A stretch of DNA of 64,000 bases from Bathynomus jamesi (taxonomy: Eukaryota; Arthropoda; Malacostraca; Isopoda; Cirolanidae). The stretch is from the NCBI GenBank assembly GCA_023014485.1, contig JAJOZX010001076.1, positions 372,001 through 436,000 on the forward strand, written 5' to 3'. The notes beneath the pieces are model-generated. The model had not been told where the DNA came from. It ran no database searches and worked only from the letters and a program-made list of their open reading frames with translations. Below are positions 8,430 through 19,959 of this stretch, one piece after another. Position 1 is the stretch's first letter, and each line of letters begins with the position of its first letter. Position numbers and translations under genes: made by a program.

Positions 8430-11316
8430 GACCACAAGGCAACGAAACCGGCACCCCCATCGGAAAACAAAGCGGAACCACCTGTATGCGAAAAAGAAAG
8501 AGAAAAAATAAAAATAATCCTAGCCAACATACAGGGCCTTAAATCAAACCAGTCCACGAACAAAGTTGCATACCTGAAAGGACTCATGCAAGAAGCCGGA
8601 GCAGACTTTGCATGCCTCACGGAAACTCATCTAAAGGACTGCCAGGCGAACTGTGAAAATTGTGAGTCCTGTATTGACAACATAACATCCTCCGAGCCGA
8701 CAGAACAGTGAGACGTAAAGGAGGATGTGCTATTTACACACGCGAAAGGCACATAGCAGAAATGGTTATAAGTACCTCAAACAACTACGTAGAATGTGTA
8801 GCAGCAAAAATTGAAAAATTAAATATGGTACTAATTGTAATGTACAGACCCCCAAACACGCCAACCTCAAAATTTTCAGATTCCATTACAGAGGTAAGAA
8901 ACTTAGTAAAAGATCTACACTCTCCAACCCCAAATATTTTTCTCTGTGGTGATTTTAATTTCCCATTCATGAAATATAAAAGGATAGGAAAAAATATATG
9001 TATCCACCAGGACACAGGGGGCACACGAGAAGACCAGGAGCAGGTAAAAATGCTACTAGCTTTCGCTGATGAATTTATGTTAACGCAAGAAATAACAGAA
9101 AACACAAGAAAAAACAACTGCCTAGATTTGGTATTCACAAACAACAGTAATCTAATTGATAATGTAGAAATCTCCCCAACTATGATATCAGACCACAATA
9201 TCATTGAAATAACAACTAATATAAAGACAACAGGAAAGGAAAGAACACGCACAACAGAACGAAGCAAATTCGAAATTTTTAATTTTCACTCCAAAGCTAT
9301 AAACTGGGAAGATGTGACATCCAGCATGGAAGTAATAGATTGGAAAACCATTTTCGAGGCCAAGACAACGGAAAAGATGCTAATCGAGAAGCATACAGAA
9401 AAAGAAGAAGATGACGCTATAGAAACGATAAAGGTTAACTCAAAGTACTTCTATAATTTCGCAAAAAGAAAGTCGAAAAACCAAGCGACTATCGGACCTT
9501 TAAAAAATGAGAACACTGATTTATCTGATGATCTAACAGAAGTATCTGAAATATTAAAAGCTCAGTATGAATCATCTTTCAGTATCCCCAAAACTGACAA
9601 ATTGATTTGCGATAGAAACGCGTTCTTTGAAGAAGAACCATAAGGGGAAAGTATAACGGACTTCGACTTTACGACGGATGATATTACACAAGCCATAGGG
9701 AAACTAAAAACACACTCAGCGGCAGGACCGGATAAATGGAATGCCACACTGATCAAAAACTGCAAGAATGCAATCGCTGAGCCCCTATACTGGATATGGA
9801 GACGATCATTAGACACGGGAGAAATACCGGGCATCCTGAAGAGCGCGAACATAGTCCCAATATATAAAGGAGGAGATCGATCCCAGGCCAAAAACTATAG
9901 GCCAGTGTCGCTTACATCTCATCTCACTAAAATATTTGAAAGAATAGTTAGACAGAAAATCTATGACTTTTTGGAAACTCAGAAAAAACTCAATGATAAC
10001 CAACACGGGTTTCGATCAGGCAGATCATGCCTATCACAACTAATGGAACACTACAACAACATTATTGATTCACTTGAAAGTAATGAAAACTATGATGTAC
10101 TATACACAGACTTTGCCAAAGCGTTCGACAAGTGTGACCACGGAATCATAATACATAAACTGAAATATATGGGAAAAACAGGAAAAGTAGGGAAATGCAT
10201 ATATAATTTCCTTAGTGAGCGGTGGCAAGTCGTTACAGTACAAGGAGTATCTTCATCAGAATCAGAGGTCCTCAGCTCAGTACCACAAGGAACAGTATTA
10301 GCTCCACTACTCTTCATAATCATGCTAACTGACATAGATGAGGACGTTACCAGAGACAGCACAGTAACATCCTTTGCGGATGACACAAAGATCAGTAGAA
10401 AAATAAGAAACTCAGAAGACATAGAATCTCTACAAACCGACATAAACAAAATCTACAAGTGGACTGAAGACAACAATATGAAGTTTAACACCGAGAAATT
10501 TCAGCTATTACGGTACGGAAAAAGAGAAGACCTAAAATCCATGGAATATTATACCCCAAATGGACAGGAAATTCAGAGAAATTCCAGAGCAAAAGATTTA
10601 GGGGTTGTAATTACAGATGATGCGAAATTTGAAACACAAAATAAGATAGCAGTAAACAGAGCAAAGAGAATAACGGGTCAGATATTGAGAACCTTTAAAC
10701 GAAGGGATAGGAATGTAATGATTCCTCTACTGAAAACCCTGATCATACCCAAATTAGAATACTGCTCGGTCCTAACTTCCCCATATAAAAAAGAAGACAT
10801 TAGACAGCAGGAGGGGACCCAAAGAAGCTTCACAGCCAAGATCAATGGGTGCAAAGAACTAAATTACTGGGAAAGGTTACGAGAACTAGACCTATATTCA
10901 CTGGAAAGGAGAAGAGAGAGATACACCATATTATTTACACTTGGAAAATAATGGAGAAACTAGTCCCTAATCTTACTCTGAATCCCATAACTCCCCAAAC
11001 AACGATGGAAAGTAGAAGCGGTAGACTGTGTCGTATTCCCAAATTGAAGGCGAGACAGGGAACATCCTTAACCCTGAAAGAAAATAGTTTTGTAGGGAAA
11101 GGACCAAAACTGTTTAATCAGTTGCCCAAAGACCTAAGAAACACGAAGGGAGTTGCAGTGGAAATCTTCAAAAGAAGACTAGACGCCTGGCTCAGAACAA
11201 TCCCCGATGAGCCGGGCGTACCTGGCTATGTGAGGTGGAGAGCGCAAGAATCCAACTCACTACTTCACCAGGCCAACTCGAAAGGAGGGGCGACAAGCTT
11301 GACCTTCGCGAAATGA
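8430..11316 (+). pseudogene. LINE A ORF2: endonuclease plus reverse transcriptase (degraded)
   Basis: The APE-type endonuclease reads ANIQGLKSNQ, CLTETHLKDC (catalytic Glu), then after a frameshift near 8690 GGCAIYTRER, YRPPNTPTSKF, FLCGDFNFPF and ISDHNIIEI (the catalytic SDHN). After an in-frame stop at 9641-9643 the RT follows: YRPVSLTSHLTKIFERI, TDFAKAFDKCDHGI (motif A), SSVPQGTVLAPLLF (motif B) and SFADDTKIS (motif C, catalytic Asp pair). The C-terminal segment continues past a two-base insertion near 10930 to PDEPGVPGYVRWRAQ and SNSLLHQ. The palm residues are intact, but the stop and frameshifts make the copy non-autonomous. Confidence 0.85.
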
Positions 11317-11371
11317 GAAATCATCGCGCGGAACCTTTGTAAGGTTGTATATTATATATATATATATATTA

Positions 11372-12410
11372 TTTTATTTTTTCCCTACACTCAAATTGGC
11401 ATCGGAAATCAATACTAGATGGAATGCATATTTATTTATCGGCAAGGGCGATAAGGGGAGGTTTCTCCGAACTGCACTGTTGATGTTGTTTGAATTCGGT
11501 GTTGTAATTAAGGTATGCAGGGATCGGACGCCGCAAATGAATTCCGGTCGAAGCGAGTAACGTTGTTGCTCCATTGACTGACTGATTGATTGACTGGAGT
11601 GACGAAGCGACGAGGGAATGACGATAAGGCGGTTTATGAATTCATTCGCCCCGCCTCTCTCTGCGGTTCTGCAGTGATACGTCCGGCTACGTAGCAACGC
11701 CGTTTCCCGTTAGATTACGCAGTTAAGCGACATTGAGTTTGTTCAGTCGTTGCATGGGTCACTTCTTTTCTACGTTCAGATGATGTAGCGACCCGTAGAA
11801 GAATCGAATCCCATATGAAGCTATAGGTCCCCTCCGTCACATGACCTTAGCTGTTAGCTCCGCACCGCACAAAGCCCCAGCGGAGAATTTCGAAACGTTA
11901 CTCAGGGGTATTTGGTATTCATACACTGTTACTGACAAATATATAAAGATGCTACGCATAACAAGACGGACGCCTGCCTCAATCCTCCTTACTCGTGTGG
12001 AGACCGATTGAGCGCGCATACACGGACCAGACAGATGAAACTGCCTAATAGAAGACAGAAAGGTCGAATAAAGTCCAAACAATACGAGCGATAATGAGGC
12101 GATTCGCGAGCGGACGTTTCGGCACTCGGGCCTTCGGCGCCCCCCACCCCACCACACCACCACTCCCGCCTTTCCTTTCCTTTCCGTCTCAATGGCGGTT
12201 CAGAGAGCGTTTAAACAAGAGGCCGACAACAGGCAGCGATTCGATACTGTGATACTATTAACACCCTCGAGAGTGAGGTAAGCCAATGATTGGCGTGTGA
12301 ATTACGCATTAAAATACCCGAATGGGTAAGGGGCATGGGTATATGTAGAGATCCCATGGTCGCATAATGCCTATAACCACGAGGAAGGTATATATACACG
12401 CACGAGTGAA
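11372..12410. other. Moderate-GC spacer; holds a 5S-like relic
   Basis: This is not AT-rich like its neighbours and is probably unique or old repeat DNA. Short open frames on both strands show no recognisable motif. The only feature I can point to is the 5S-like segment at 11700-11790. Confidence 0.4.
11700..11790 (+). repeat. 5S rRNA-like relic (5S pseudogene or SINE3-type head)
   Basis: GTTAGATTACGCAGTTAAGC followed about 30 bases later by TTGCATGGGTCAC resembles the internal control region of 5S rRNA genes: box A is GTTAAGC and box C is GGATGGGTGAC, at about the right spacing. The outer helix is not recognisable. It could be a diverged 5S pseudogene or the head of a 5S-derived SINE. Confidence 0.4.
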
Positions 12411-12782
12411 ATGGATAACAATAATAAGAAATCCATATTTGGGACGGTGGGAAAGTGGAGGCGCTTTCCGTTCAATGGCCACGAATTCTCACCCATTTTT
12501 TTCATCATCCGATTAAATGGAAATGCCGCAAAGCCAAAAGTGAATTTCGAAGCGGAAATTCACTTTAAAACGAGAGACGAATCTTCGCGGTTGAATCCCA
12601 TTTCGTTTTTTAAGGGATTCACGGAGATGCGACGGACGGAAAAAGTTTTACGATCTCATTACGCTCGAACCGGACACGAAATGCAAACTATGACCGAAGT
12701 TCCTACACACGGCGAACGCGACAGAACACACCAACAAATAACGGTTTACTTTCAAAATTTAAGTAAACATTCTTTAAATTGA
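12411..12782 (+). CDS. Hypothetical 123-residue open frame
   Basis: The frame runs from an ATG in GAAATGGATAAC to a stop at 12782. The predicted product is basic, with no signal peptide, membrane segment or motif that I recognise. It lies alone between a LINE end and LINE scraps. At this length it could be a chance frame in moderately GC-rich DNA. I assign no function. Confidence 0.15.
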   Translation: MDNNNKKSIFGTVGKWRRFPFNGHEFSPIFFIIRLNGNAAKPKVNFEAEIHFKTRDESSRLNPISFFKGFTEMRRTEKVLRSHYARTGHEMQTMTEVPTHGERDRTHQQITVYFQNLSKHSLN

Positions 12783-12807
12783 AACATTACCTTTCCTAAA
12801 GGGCCAA

Positions 12808-12836
12808 GAGTGTGTGTGTGTGTGTGTGTGTGTGTT
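12808..12836. repeat. (GT)n microsatellite
   Basis: An uninterrupted GT dinucleotide run of about 14 units. Confidence 0.9.
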
Positions 12837-12989
12837 TCCTTATGATAGCTTCGAACGACGGTTCAGGATCAACCTGTAGTCTGTGGTGAAACACCTCTGC
12901 AGAACCGCGCCTCATTTGCGAGATTTGGTAGGAGAGAATTGGTTTCCGCTCTTCTCCTGCCCTCGTAGCCGGCTACGCAATACGCATGG

Positions 12990-13150
12990 CTGGTCAGGGA
13001 CTTTGTACTACCTATTTAGTTCTTAAAATTATTCAGGACGGTGTACTGGAGGTTCCTCAGTTTTTTTGGCAGCGCGTCAAAGAGTTTTGGGCCTCGTATT
13101 CTGAGGGTATTTCCCATTCTCGTTTTCATGGCTCCCTGTCGCATCGCGGA
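12990..13150 (-). pseudogene. LINE C-terminal scrap (LINE A relative), inverted
   Basis: The minus strand reads LRIRGPKLFDALPKKLRN, which aligns with GPKLFNQLPKDLRN near the LINE A C-terminus. It lies opposite in strand to the adjacent scrap at 13225-13355, so the C-terminal region has been broken and inverted here. Confidence 0.5.
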
Positions 13151-13224
13151 TAAGACAGTACAAAATCTGCTTCTCTCATTTTAGTGTTTCTATTTCATTT
13201 CTAAAATTTGGAACCCAACGTAGT

Positions 13225-13355
13225 CACAAATCTCAGGACGGTAGCGGATGAGCCGCCGGATGTGCCTGGCTATGTGTGATGGAGATAGCAACAGAGCAAC
13301 TCGCTCCTCCACCCAACCAGGTGGGGCCACTAGCTTGACCTTCTGTTACACCTAA
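13225..13355 (+). pseudogene. LINE A-like extreme C-terminus scrap
   Basis: The plus strand reads DEPPDVPGYV, a stop-interrupted WR..QQSNSLLH, and ends near the usual LINE A terminus. It matches PDEPGVPGYVRWRAQ and SNSLLHQ of copy 1 with several lesions. This is a very old, 5'-truncated fragment. The following 13356-13540 shows nothing recognisable. Confidence 0.6.
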
Positions 13356-13540
13356 ATTAGTTGTTATGGAAACATTACATATGTATATTACGTCATAGCA
13401 ATTGTGAAAATTTGTGCGTAAGTCTTACTGTATTATTTTATACTCATTTGACATTTTAGATACGTCCTAGCTTGAAATATTGTTTCAGAACTAAAGAAAT
13501 CGTACATACGAAACTACTGTGTAGGTTATAGGATATACTA

Positions 13541-14570
13541 CAGGGTGGCGCAAAAGTCAGGAACCATAGGCACATTTTATTAAATTATAATAAATGTTCG
13601 AATCGGTGGTCTTCCACTCGGAGACACTTTCTGACTACCGACTCGAGATGGCCCAACAAGAAAAAGTCAAGAGGCGTGAGGTCTGGAGACCTAGGTGGCC
13701 ATTCGACGGGCCCTCGCGCCCTCGCCTCGTTGCGAAATGTGGTGGTGCACCATTCTGCTGAAACCACATCTCCACCCGTTCTGCCAATGGAATGTCGTCC
13801 AGTATGGGCATTAGAAATGTTTGCAGCATATGCAGATGTTTCACCTGTTACAGTGTTACATTGCCGTCAAAAAAGTACGGACCAATTAACCGATCCCCCC
13901 AAAGCGCAGCCCACACCATAATTCGTGGATCGAATTGCACATGTCCTTCCTCCATCCAGTGGGGGTTCTCATTGACCCAATAGCGTGTATTATGCCTATT
14001 GACACGACCGCTGAGGTGAAATATCGCTTCGTCGCTGAACATGATCCTTCGTTGAAGCTGTCGATGTTGTAGAAACCACACGACGGTTTGTGTCGTCACC
14101 GTGCAGTTCCTGAACGAGTTAGACTTCGTAGGGGGAAACGATTTGTTGTAAGAATTCGTTGAATGGATCTTCTGGAGACACCCGTTTCCTGGGATAACTT
14201 TCTTAAGGACTTACGTGGGCTGTTTTCGAGGTGAGTGAGTACCGTTCGTGATGTTGTTGCATCGGTTGAACTTTTTGGCCGGCTACTACGCTGCCGATCA
14301 TGAACACTTCCCATTTCTTTGAAGCGAGTGAACAGTTTTCCAACTGATGCCTGAACAACTGGCAGCCTCTCAGGGTGTTTGTCATTAAAAGCAGTAGCAA
14401 CTGATCGGTGTATATTATCACGCCTTGCACACATTAAAACTATCTCCACTCGTTCATCTATTGTCAATTTCTGTGCCATAGGTTCAACAACAAATCTGAA
14501 AAGAACAAAACACATATTAAAACACAAATTATTAAAATGTGCCATGGTTCCTGACTTTTGCGCCACCCTG
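13541..14570 (-). mobile_element. Mariner-like element 2 (dead)
   Basis: TIRs CAGGGTGGCGCAAAAGTCAG on the left and the inverse on the right are near-perfect. TA precedes the left end (13539-13540); on the right the TA is decayed to CA. The transposase is on the minus strand. Confidence 0.85.
13585..14479 (-). pseudogene. Mariner-like transposase pseudogene
   Basis: The N-terminal HTH domain is readable from the ATG before AQKLTIDERVEIVL (14479) through GVSRRSIQRIL. A frame change follows, then MFSDEAIFHLSG (first Asp) and WFQQNGAPPH, where the second catalytic Asp is replaced by Asn. After another frameshift WPPRSPDLTPLDFFLLG supplies the third Asp, but about 13 residues are missing in between. 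One lost catalytic residue, frameshifts and the deletion make it inactive. The layout matches the DD41D proteins nearby. Confidence 0.8.
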
Positions 14571-14571
14571 C

Positions 14572-14613
<42 letters not shown>

Positions 14614-14892
14614 GGCGCGGAGGTAGACAGAACGTAATTAAATCGAACTGGAACTAATCGACTCATACTAACCGTAATTAAATCCAATCTTGAATCGTTT
14701 AACTGGAATCATATCGAATCCGAGTTAATTCCGGAACGATCCAATTCACGTGCGTCATTATGATACTGGAATTCTATTTTATCTTCACCTAAAATATCCT
14801 CCTGATCTCCCGGACTTTACATCTTTACCTTCCGAAATCTATGCTTCTTTGAAGGGTTGTACTAGAAATAAGACACGAACTTAATGTTTGTA
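14571..14892. other. (AT)n(GA)n microsatellite and spacer
   Basis: An (AT)n tract followed by (GA)n spans 14571-14612. The rest (to 14892) contains loose repeats of an AATTAAATC/AATCG motif and no gene. Confidence 0.6.
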
Positions 14893-16253
14893 CAGGGTGG
14901 GGCACGGGAATCAAGTGTTTTTTGAATAGCTAGTAATCGGCCATTAGGAATGGGAGGGGCGTGCGGTAGGTAGCATTCCATTCCTGGGTTCATAGCATTT
15001 AACTTTAACTAACACTCACCTTTATCTTTCAGGTGCCATCATGGAGCAGTGGACGTTAGAACACCGCATGTTCGCGTATGATCATTTTGTTAGGAGTGGC
15101 GAGTCAGTGACAGCAGTTCAGCGTGCGTTTCGCCGCAGATTCAACATTCATCGAAATGACTCTGTTCCCGCTCGTGACACAATCTTACGTTGGGTTAACA
15201 ATCTTCGAACAGGAGGCTCAATAATGAAAACAAAACCGAAGGGGCCGCAACGCACTGTGCGTACTCCAGAGAACGTTGAAAGGGTCAGACAAGCGATGTT
15301 GCAAAGCCCAGGCCGCTCTGCTCGGAGACATTCAGCTGCACTCGGAATCAGCAATCGTACTGTTAGACGGATTTTGCATGAAGAATTACATTTTCACCCA
15401 TACAAGTTAGCGATGGTGCAGGAATTGAATGTAAACGATTGCCCCCAACGACTGAATTTTGCACAGGAAATGCTTGCACTTTATGAGCAGAATGAAAACA
15501 TGATGGTGGTAATGAGTGATGAAGCCCATTTCCACCTTAATGGGGCCGTCAACAATCAAAACTGTCGGTATTGGGCTGCTGAAAATCCGCGACAACTCCA
15601 TGAAAAACCGCTGCATAGCCCTAAGGTTACAGTTTGGTGCGCGGTGGGAAAGTTTGGCGTCATCGGTCCCTATTTCTTCGAACAAAATGGGGTTACCGTT
15701 ACCATAACATCTGGGCGTTACATTGAGATGGTGAACACCTTTTTCATCCCTGAGTTACGAAGAAGGCGTATTGCTCGTCGACATTTGTGGTTTCAGCAAG
15801 ATGGGGCCACGCCACACACCGCCAGAGCGTCAATGGCTGTTCTTCGCCCCCTGTTTCCCAACCATCTCATTTCGAGATTTGGTGACATTGCATGGCCCCC
15901 TCGGTCCCCTGACCCGTCCACATGTGACTTCTTTCTATGGGGGTACCTCAAGTCACGTGTCCACGAGGACAAGCCCCGTACATTAGATGCATTGAAGGAA
16001 GCGATCCGTCAACAAATCATCCAAATCAACAGAGACCTGCTGGGAAGAGTGGAGGCCAATTTTCGTAAACGCCTTCAACAATGCGTCGACGGCCAAGGAC
16101 ATCATATGCCAGATATAATTTTCGGTACATGATTATTATGACATGAAATGCTATGTTCTTACGAATGTTGTTCTACCAATATATTTTCTTTACAAAAATA
16201 AATATCATTTTCCTGATTATTCCAAAAACACCTGGTTCCCGTGCCCCACCCTG
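14893..16253 (+). mobile_element. DD41D mariner-like element 3, apparently intact
   Basis: TIRs CAGGGTGGGGCACGGGAA (left) and the inverse of CAGGGTGGGGCACGGGAA (right) are flanked by TA on both sides (14891-14892 and 16254-16255). One long, unbroken transposase gene occupies the interior. Good TIRs, an intact target duplication and an intact frame make it one of the youngest insertions in the window. Confidence 0.92.
15041..16132 (+). CDS. DD41D mariner-like transposase, intact
   Basis: This 363-residue cut-and-paste transposase acts on the surrounding TIRs. Residues 1-115 hold two HTH motifs for TIR binding (AVQRAFRRRF and ALGISNRTVRRIL). The catalytic core has D160 (MSDEAHFHLNG), D254 (FQQDGATPHTA) and D296 (STCDFFLWGYL), giving 41 residues between the last two. 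Conserved VTVWCAV and IGPYFFE lie between the first and second Asp. The start is the ATG that follows CAGGTGCCATC, 148 bp from the left end. It is close in layout to the protein at 5880-6884 but clearly a different family member. I see no stop or frameshift, so it could encode an active enzyme. Confidence 0.92.
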   Translation: MEQWTLEHRMFAYDHFVRSGESVTAVQRAFRRRFNIHRNDSVPARDTILRWVNNLRTGGSIMKTKPKGPQRTVRTPENVERVRQAMLQSPGRSARRHSAALGISNRTVRRILHEELHFHPYKLAMVQELNVNDCPQRLNFAQEMLALYEQNENMMVVMSDEAHFHLNGAVNNQNCRYWAAENPRQLHEKPLHSPKVTVWCAVGKFGVIGPYFFEQNGVTVTITSGRYIEMVNTFFIPELRRRRIARRHLWFQQDGATPHTARASMAVLRPLFPNHLISRFGDIAWPPRSPDPSTCDFFLWGYLKSRVHEDKPRTLDALKEAIRQQIIQINRDLLGRVEANFRKRLQQCVDGQGHHMPDIIFGT

Positions 16254-16255
16254 TA

Positions 16256-16917
16256 TAATGCCATTATTATTTTCATTACCATAAAAATTTAATAATGTGA
16301 CCTCCGCATGCGCATTACTACTATAACACTGTATGCGTGTGACCTTGAAATGATTTTGTACACCTTTTCATAAACTGTAGATACTAAAATATTATTAGGT
16401 GTACACGAATATAATAATGTAGATGGTACTTCTCCAGATTTTAAGTATACAGAGAATTTCCAAAATGCGAATGTTTTACCATTATTCCAAATGAAGGCGA
16501 ACACGTGTGTGTGTGTCACACCTTCGGTGAGTGACCATGAAAATGTAAAGCGACACTGTATATAAAACAGTACATTGTATAAAATGCATAATAAAGCAGA
16601 ATGTACGTTATTAGAAACGTAAATATTCTGACAAGTGAATCCTCTGCTGAAATTCTTCCTTATAGCATACTGCGAGACAAATTATGCAATGTTCACTAAA
16701 TCATTCGAATGATAGAGAAGTGATGACGTAAAAAGGTGAATATGTAGTAATTCTTACGTATGAAAGCATCCAACTGACAGCTCGATTTTGTTTTAATAAC
16801 TAATTCTACTTCATCTTCACTTCAAGTACCCTTCCGCTCTTCCAGAACGTAACTCTTTATTTCCAGAAGATGTCATGTCAAAAAGTTGGAATAAAAAATT
16901 AGAGAAATGAGCTACAT
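16256..16917. other. Spacer without recognised genes
   Basis: AT-rich DNA with a short (GT)n at 16505-16516. I see nothing that looks coding or repetitive. Confidence 0.4.
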
Positions 16918-17285
16918 TTTTAATATTTCACGTAGACTCCATCCGCATCATTTACGTGTTGGAGGCGTCTGATCATGGATGCTACAAGGTTATTGCGAAC
17001 AATAGTTCTTCGTAGGCTCTTCCAAATCTCAATGACGTGTCTTAGAAGCCCTTCTTCGTTTCTCAATACAAATTCGCCCCATTCTTCCACCATTACTTTC
17101 CACACGTACTTCTCAACTGGGTTAAGGTCAGGAGAGTTTGGTGGCCAGTCTATTGGTATTACATTGTTTCTGTTATCATTAGCCATCCATCGGCGGACCA
17201 CGCGAAATGTATGGATAGGGGTATAATCCTGAATTAAGTGGAAGCGTTTTCCTTCAGGTAGAAAGTAAGCATTGACGCTGGGTAG
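16918..17285 (-). pseudogene. Tc1/mariner transposase C-terminal fragment (DD37E type)
   Basis: The minus strand reads QDYTPIHTFRVVRRW, then PIDWPPNSPDLNPVEKYVW, with 37 residues between the second catalytic Asp and the Glu of PVEKYVW. It ends in a HVNDADGVYVKY tail just before 16918. Upstream domains and TIRs are missing, so this is a truncated relic of a DD37E-type element, unlike the DD41D elements next to it. Confidence 0.75.
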
Positions 17286-17334
17286 TTGAACTTCACCCCC
17301 TCGATTGCGACTCTCAAAACATGTATATTACATT

Positions 17335-17375
17335 CATATTGCACACACGCACGCACACACACACACACACATAGC
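17335..17375. repeat. (AC)n microsatellite
   Basis: A run of ACACGC/ACAC dinucleotides of about 40 bp. Confidence 0.8.
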
Positions 17376-17379
17376 CAAT

Positions 17380-18605
17380 ATGAAATGAAAATGAAAAAGT
17401 TTATTGGCAGACCATAGTCCATATCCATCCATCCATCCATCGTGTTCTGCCTATCAGGCAGGTCCAACTCATGTGTCTCGCCAAAATGTTCTATCCTGAC
17501 CTATCATTTTCATCTTATGGTAGGTCCTGCCTTCCTTCAAATCATCCAGCATTGCTTTCCTTTTCCTTCCCCTCGGCCTTCTACCTTCATATCTACCCCC
17601 TATCACCTCCTTCAACAATCCTTCTCCTCTCAACACATGTCCGATCCATTTCTTCTGTCTTTCTCTTATCACCTTAACGAGTCTTCTTTCCTCCCTCACC
17701 TGTTGCAGTACTTCCATATTACTTTGGTGTTCCCTCCAGCTTATCTTTAGCATTCTTCTCCAAATCCACATTTTAAAACTTTCCAGGAGTTTCTTTTCAG
17801 TTGTTTTCAGTGTCCATGTTTCTGCTCCATACAGTACCGCACTCCATATCAAGCTTTTTACTAACCTTTTCTTCAGTTTCAAGTTGAGTTTACCTGTAGG
17901 TAGTCTTTTCTGTCTCTCAAAAGCTACCTTACTCATATCAATTCTAGATCTTACTTCCTTATTGCAATCTCCATTGTTGGTTAAAAACTTTTCAGATATT
18001 TAAACTGCTCAGCTTCTTCTAAGGTCCGATTTCCTATCGTTAGGTTCATTTGTGCTCCTTTCCTTCTTGCAGTTTTTATTACCTTTGTCTTGGTCTCATT
18101 AATTCTCATTCCGAATTCTTCCGCCGTCATAGTCATATTCGCTTTAGCACAGAGGCTTCGATATTGTTTTCTTATATCGAGTCACCACTCAAGGAGCTGG
18201 TGATAATTTAACCCAAATACTTGAATTCTTGTACTTCCTCTATTGCTTCACCTCTCTCATTTTGAAACTAATATCAACTGGCTGATGAGAGCTTTTTGGA
18301 TGGAATTGCATAACCTTAGTTTTTGTAATATTAAAAAAAAAAAAAAAAATCGTATTTCTGCGAATAAAAATTAGGAGACTGTTAGCAGACAATCCAGACC
18401 TTTAACAGAAGGACTTATAAACACCATATCATCAGCATAGACTAAATTATTTATCCTTGTGTTATCTATACACCATTCAGCTGTTGCCTCATTAAATGAA
18501 GCAATTAATCCATCAATATACACATTAAACAGCAGAGGAGAGAGCAAAGAGCCTTGCCTCATCCCGCAAGAGGAACCAAAACATTCGGATAGTACTGTAC
18601 ATTGC
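17380..18605 (-). pseudogene. LINE E: RT and C-terminal region, truncated
   Basis: On the minus strand GMRQGSLLSPLLFNVYIDGL (RT motif B) and NNLVYADDMVFI (motif C) are followed, after frameshifts at 17940-18370, by VLYGAETWTLKTTEKKLLES, MWIWRRMLKISWREH and KKWIGHVLRGEGLLKEVIGG, the common C-terminal layout of RTE/L1-like arthropod LINEs. The 3' end carries an (ATGG)n repeat, then ATAAAC and a T/A-rich tail. The 5' part, including the endonuclease, is missing. It abuts LINE A copy 2 head to head. Confidence 0.75.
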
Positions 18606-18611
18606 CCCACC

Positions 18612-19922
18612 TAACTGTAAAAGATTGGTGGGAATACAACAACATTATCGATGCATTGGAAAGTAATGAAAACTATGATGTAATATACACAGACTTTGCC
18701 AAAGCGTTCGACAAGTGTGACCATGGAATCATAATACATAAACTGAAATATATGAGAATAACAGGAAAAGTAGGGAAATGGATATATAATTTCCTTAGTG
18801 AGCGGCGGCAAGTCGTTACAGTACAAGGAGAATCTTCATCAGAATTAGAGGTCCTCAGCTCAGTACCACAAGGAACAGTATTAGCTCCACAACTCTTCAT
18901 AATCATGCTAACTGACATAGATGAGGACGTTACCAGAGACAGCACAGTAACATCCTTTGCAGATGACTCAAAGATCAGTAGAAAAATAAGAAACCCAGAA
19001 GATATAGGATCTCTACAAACAGACATGAACAGAATCTACAAGTGGACGGAAGACAACAATATGAAATTTAACACAGAAATTTCAGCTGTTACGGTACGGA
19101 AAAAGAGAGGCCCTAAAATCCATGGAATATTAAGCCTCAAATGGACAGGAAATTCAGAGAAATTCTAAAGCAAAAGATTTAGGGGTTGTAATGACTGATG
19201 ATGTGAAATTTGAAACACAAAATAAGATAGGAGTAAACAGAGAAAAGAGAATAACTGTGCAAATACTGAAAACCTTTAAACGAAGGGATAGGAATATAAT
19301 GATTCCTCTACTGAAAACACTGATCATACCCAAATTGGAATACTGGTCGGTCCTAACATCCCCATATAAAAAAGAAGACATTAGACAACCAGAAGGGATT
19401 CAGAGAAGCTTCACAGCCAAAATCAATGGGTGCAAAGAACTAAATTACTGGGAAAGGTTACGCGAATTAAACCTATATTCACTGGAAAGGAGAAGAGAGA
19501 GATACACCATTATTTACACTTGGAAAATAATGGAGAAACTAGTCCCTAATCTTACTCTGAACCCAGTAACTCCCCAAACAACGGTGGAAAGTAGTAAAGG
19601 AAGAATGTGTCGTGTTCCTAAATTAAAGGCTAGACAGGGGACATCCTTAACCCTGAAAGAAAATAGTTTTGTTGTGAGAGGACCAAAACTATTTAATCAG
19701 CTGCCCAAAGACCTAAGCAACACGAGTGGTGTTGCGGTGAACATCGTCAAAAGAAGATTAGACGCCTGGCTCCAAACAATCCCCGATGAGCCGGGAGTAG
19801 CTGGCTATGTGAGGTGGAGAGTACAAGAAACCAACTCACTACTTCACCAGGCCAACTCGAGAGGAGGGGCGACAAGCTTGACCTTCGTGAACATTTGAAG
19901 GGTTGAAAGGTAGAAATGTGTG
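18612..19922 (+). pseudogene. LINE A, copy 2 (5'-truncated, RT to 3' end)
   Basis: The copy begins in the RT fingers at YNNIIDALESNENYDVIYTD and retains AKAFDKCDHGIII, SSVPQGTVLAPQLF and TSFADDSKIS. A one- to two-base loss near 19078 shifts the frame, after which the C-terminal half is open from 19191 to 19898, ending in [11 protein letters not shown]. It ends in a (TG)n tail (19917-19942). Protein similarity to copy 1 is very high, so the copies are recent relative to LINE B. Confidence 0.85.
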
Positions 19923-19959
19923 TGTGTGTGTGTGTGTGTGTGTGTTGTGTGTTTTACAG

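Larger units (their letters stand above)
7335..11371 (+). mobile_element. LINE A, copy 1 (most complete)
   Basis: This is a non-LTR retrotransposon with the layout 5' UTR (about 7335-7729), ORF1 with zinc fingers (7730-8419), ORF2 endonuclease/RT (about 8430-11316), a short 3' UTR and an (AT)n tail (11347-11371). Both flanks are AT-rich, so I could not define a target duplication. At least four lesions interrupt ORF2. Relative to LINE B, about 45 codons are missing near 9385. I place it near the Jockey/CR1 group; the exact clade needs an RT phylogeny. Confidence 0.85.

Noticed and set aside
11837..12399. Possible host exon (three overlapping minus-strand frames)
   Set aside because: No motif, splice structure or continuity is visible, and the frames end at random.
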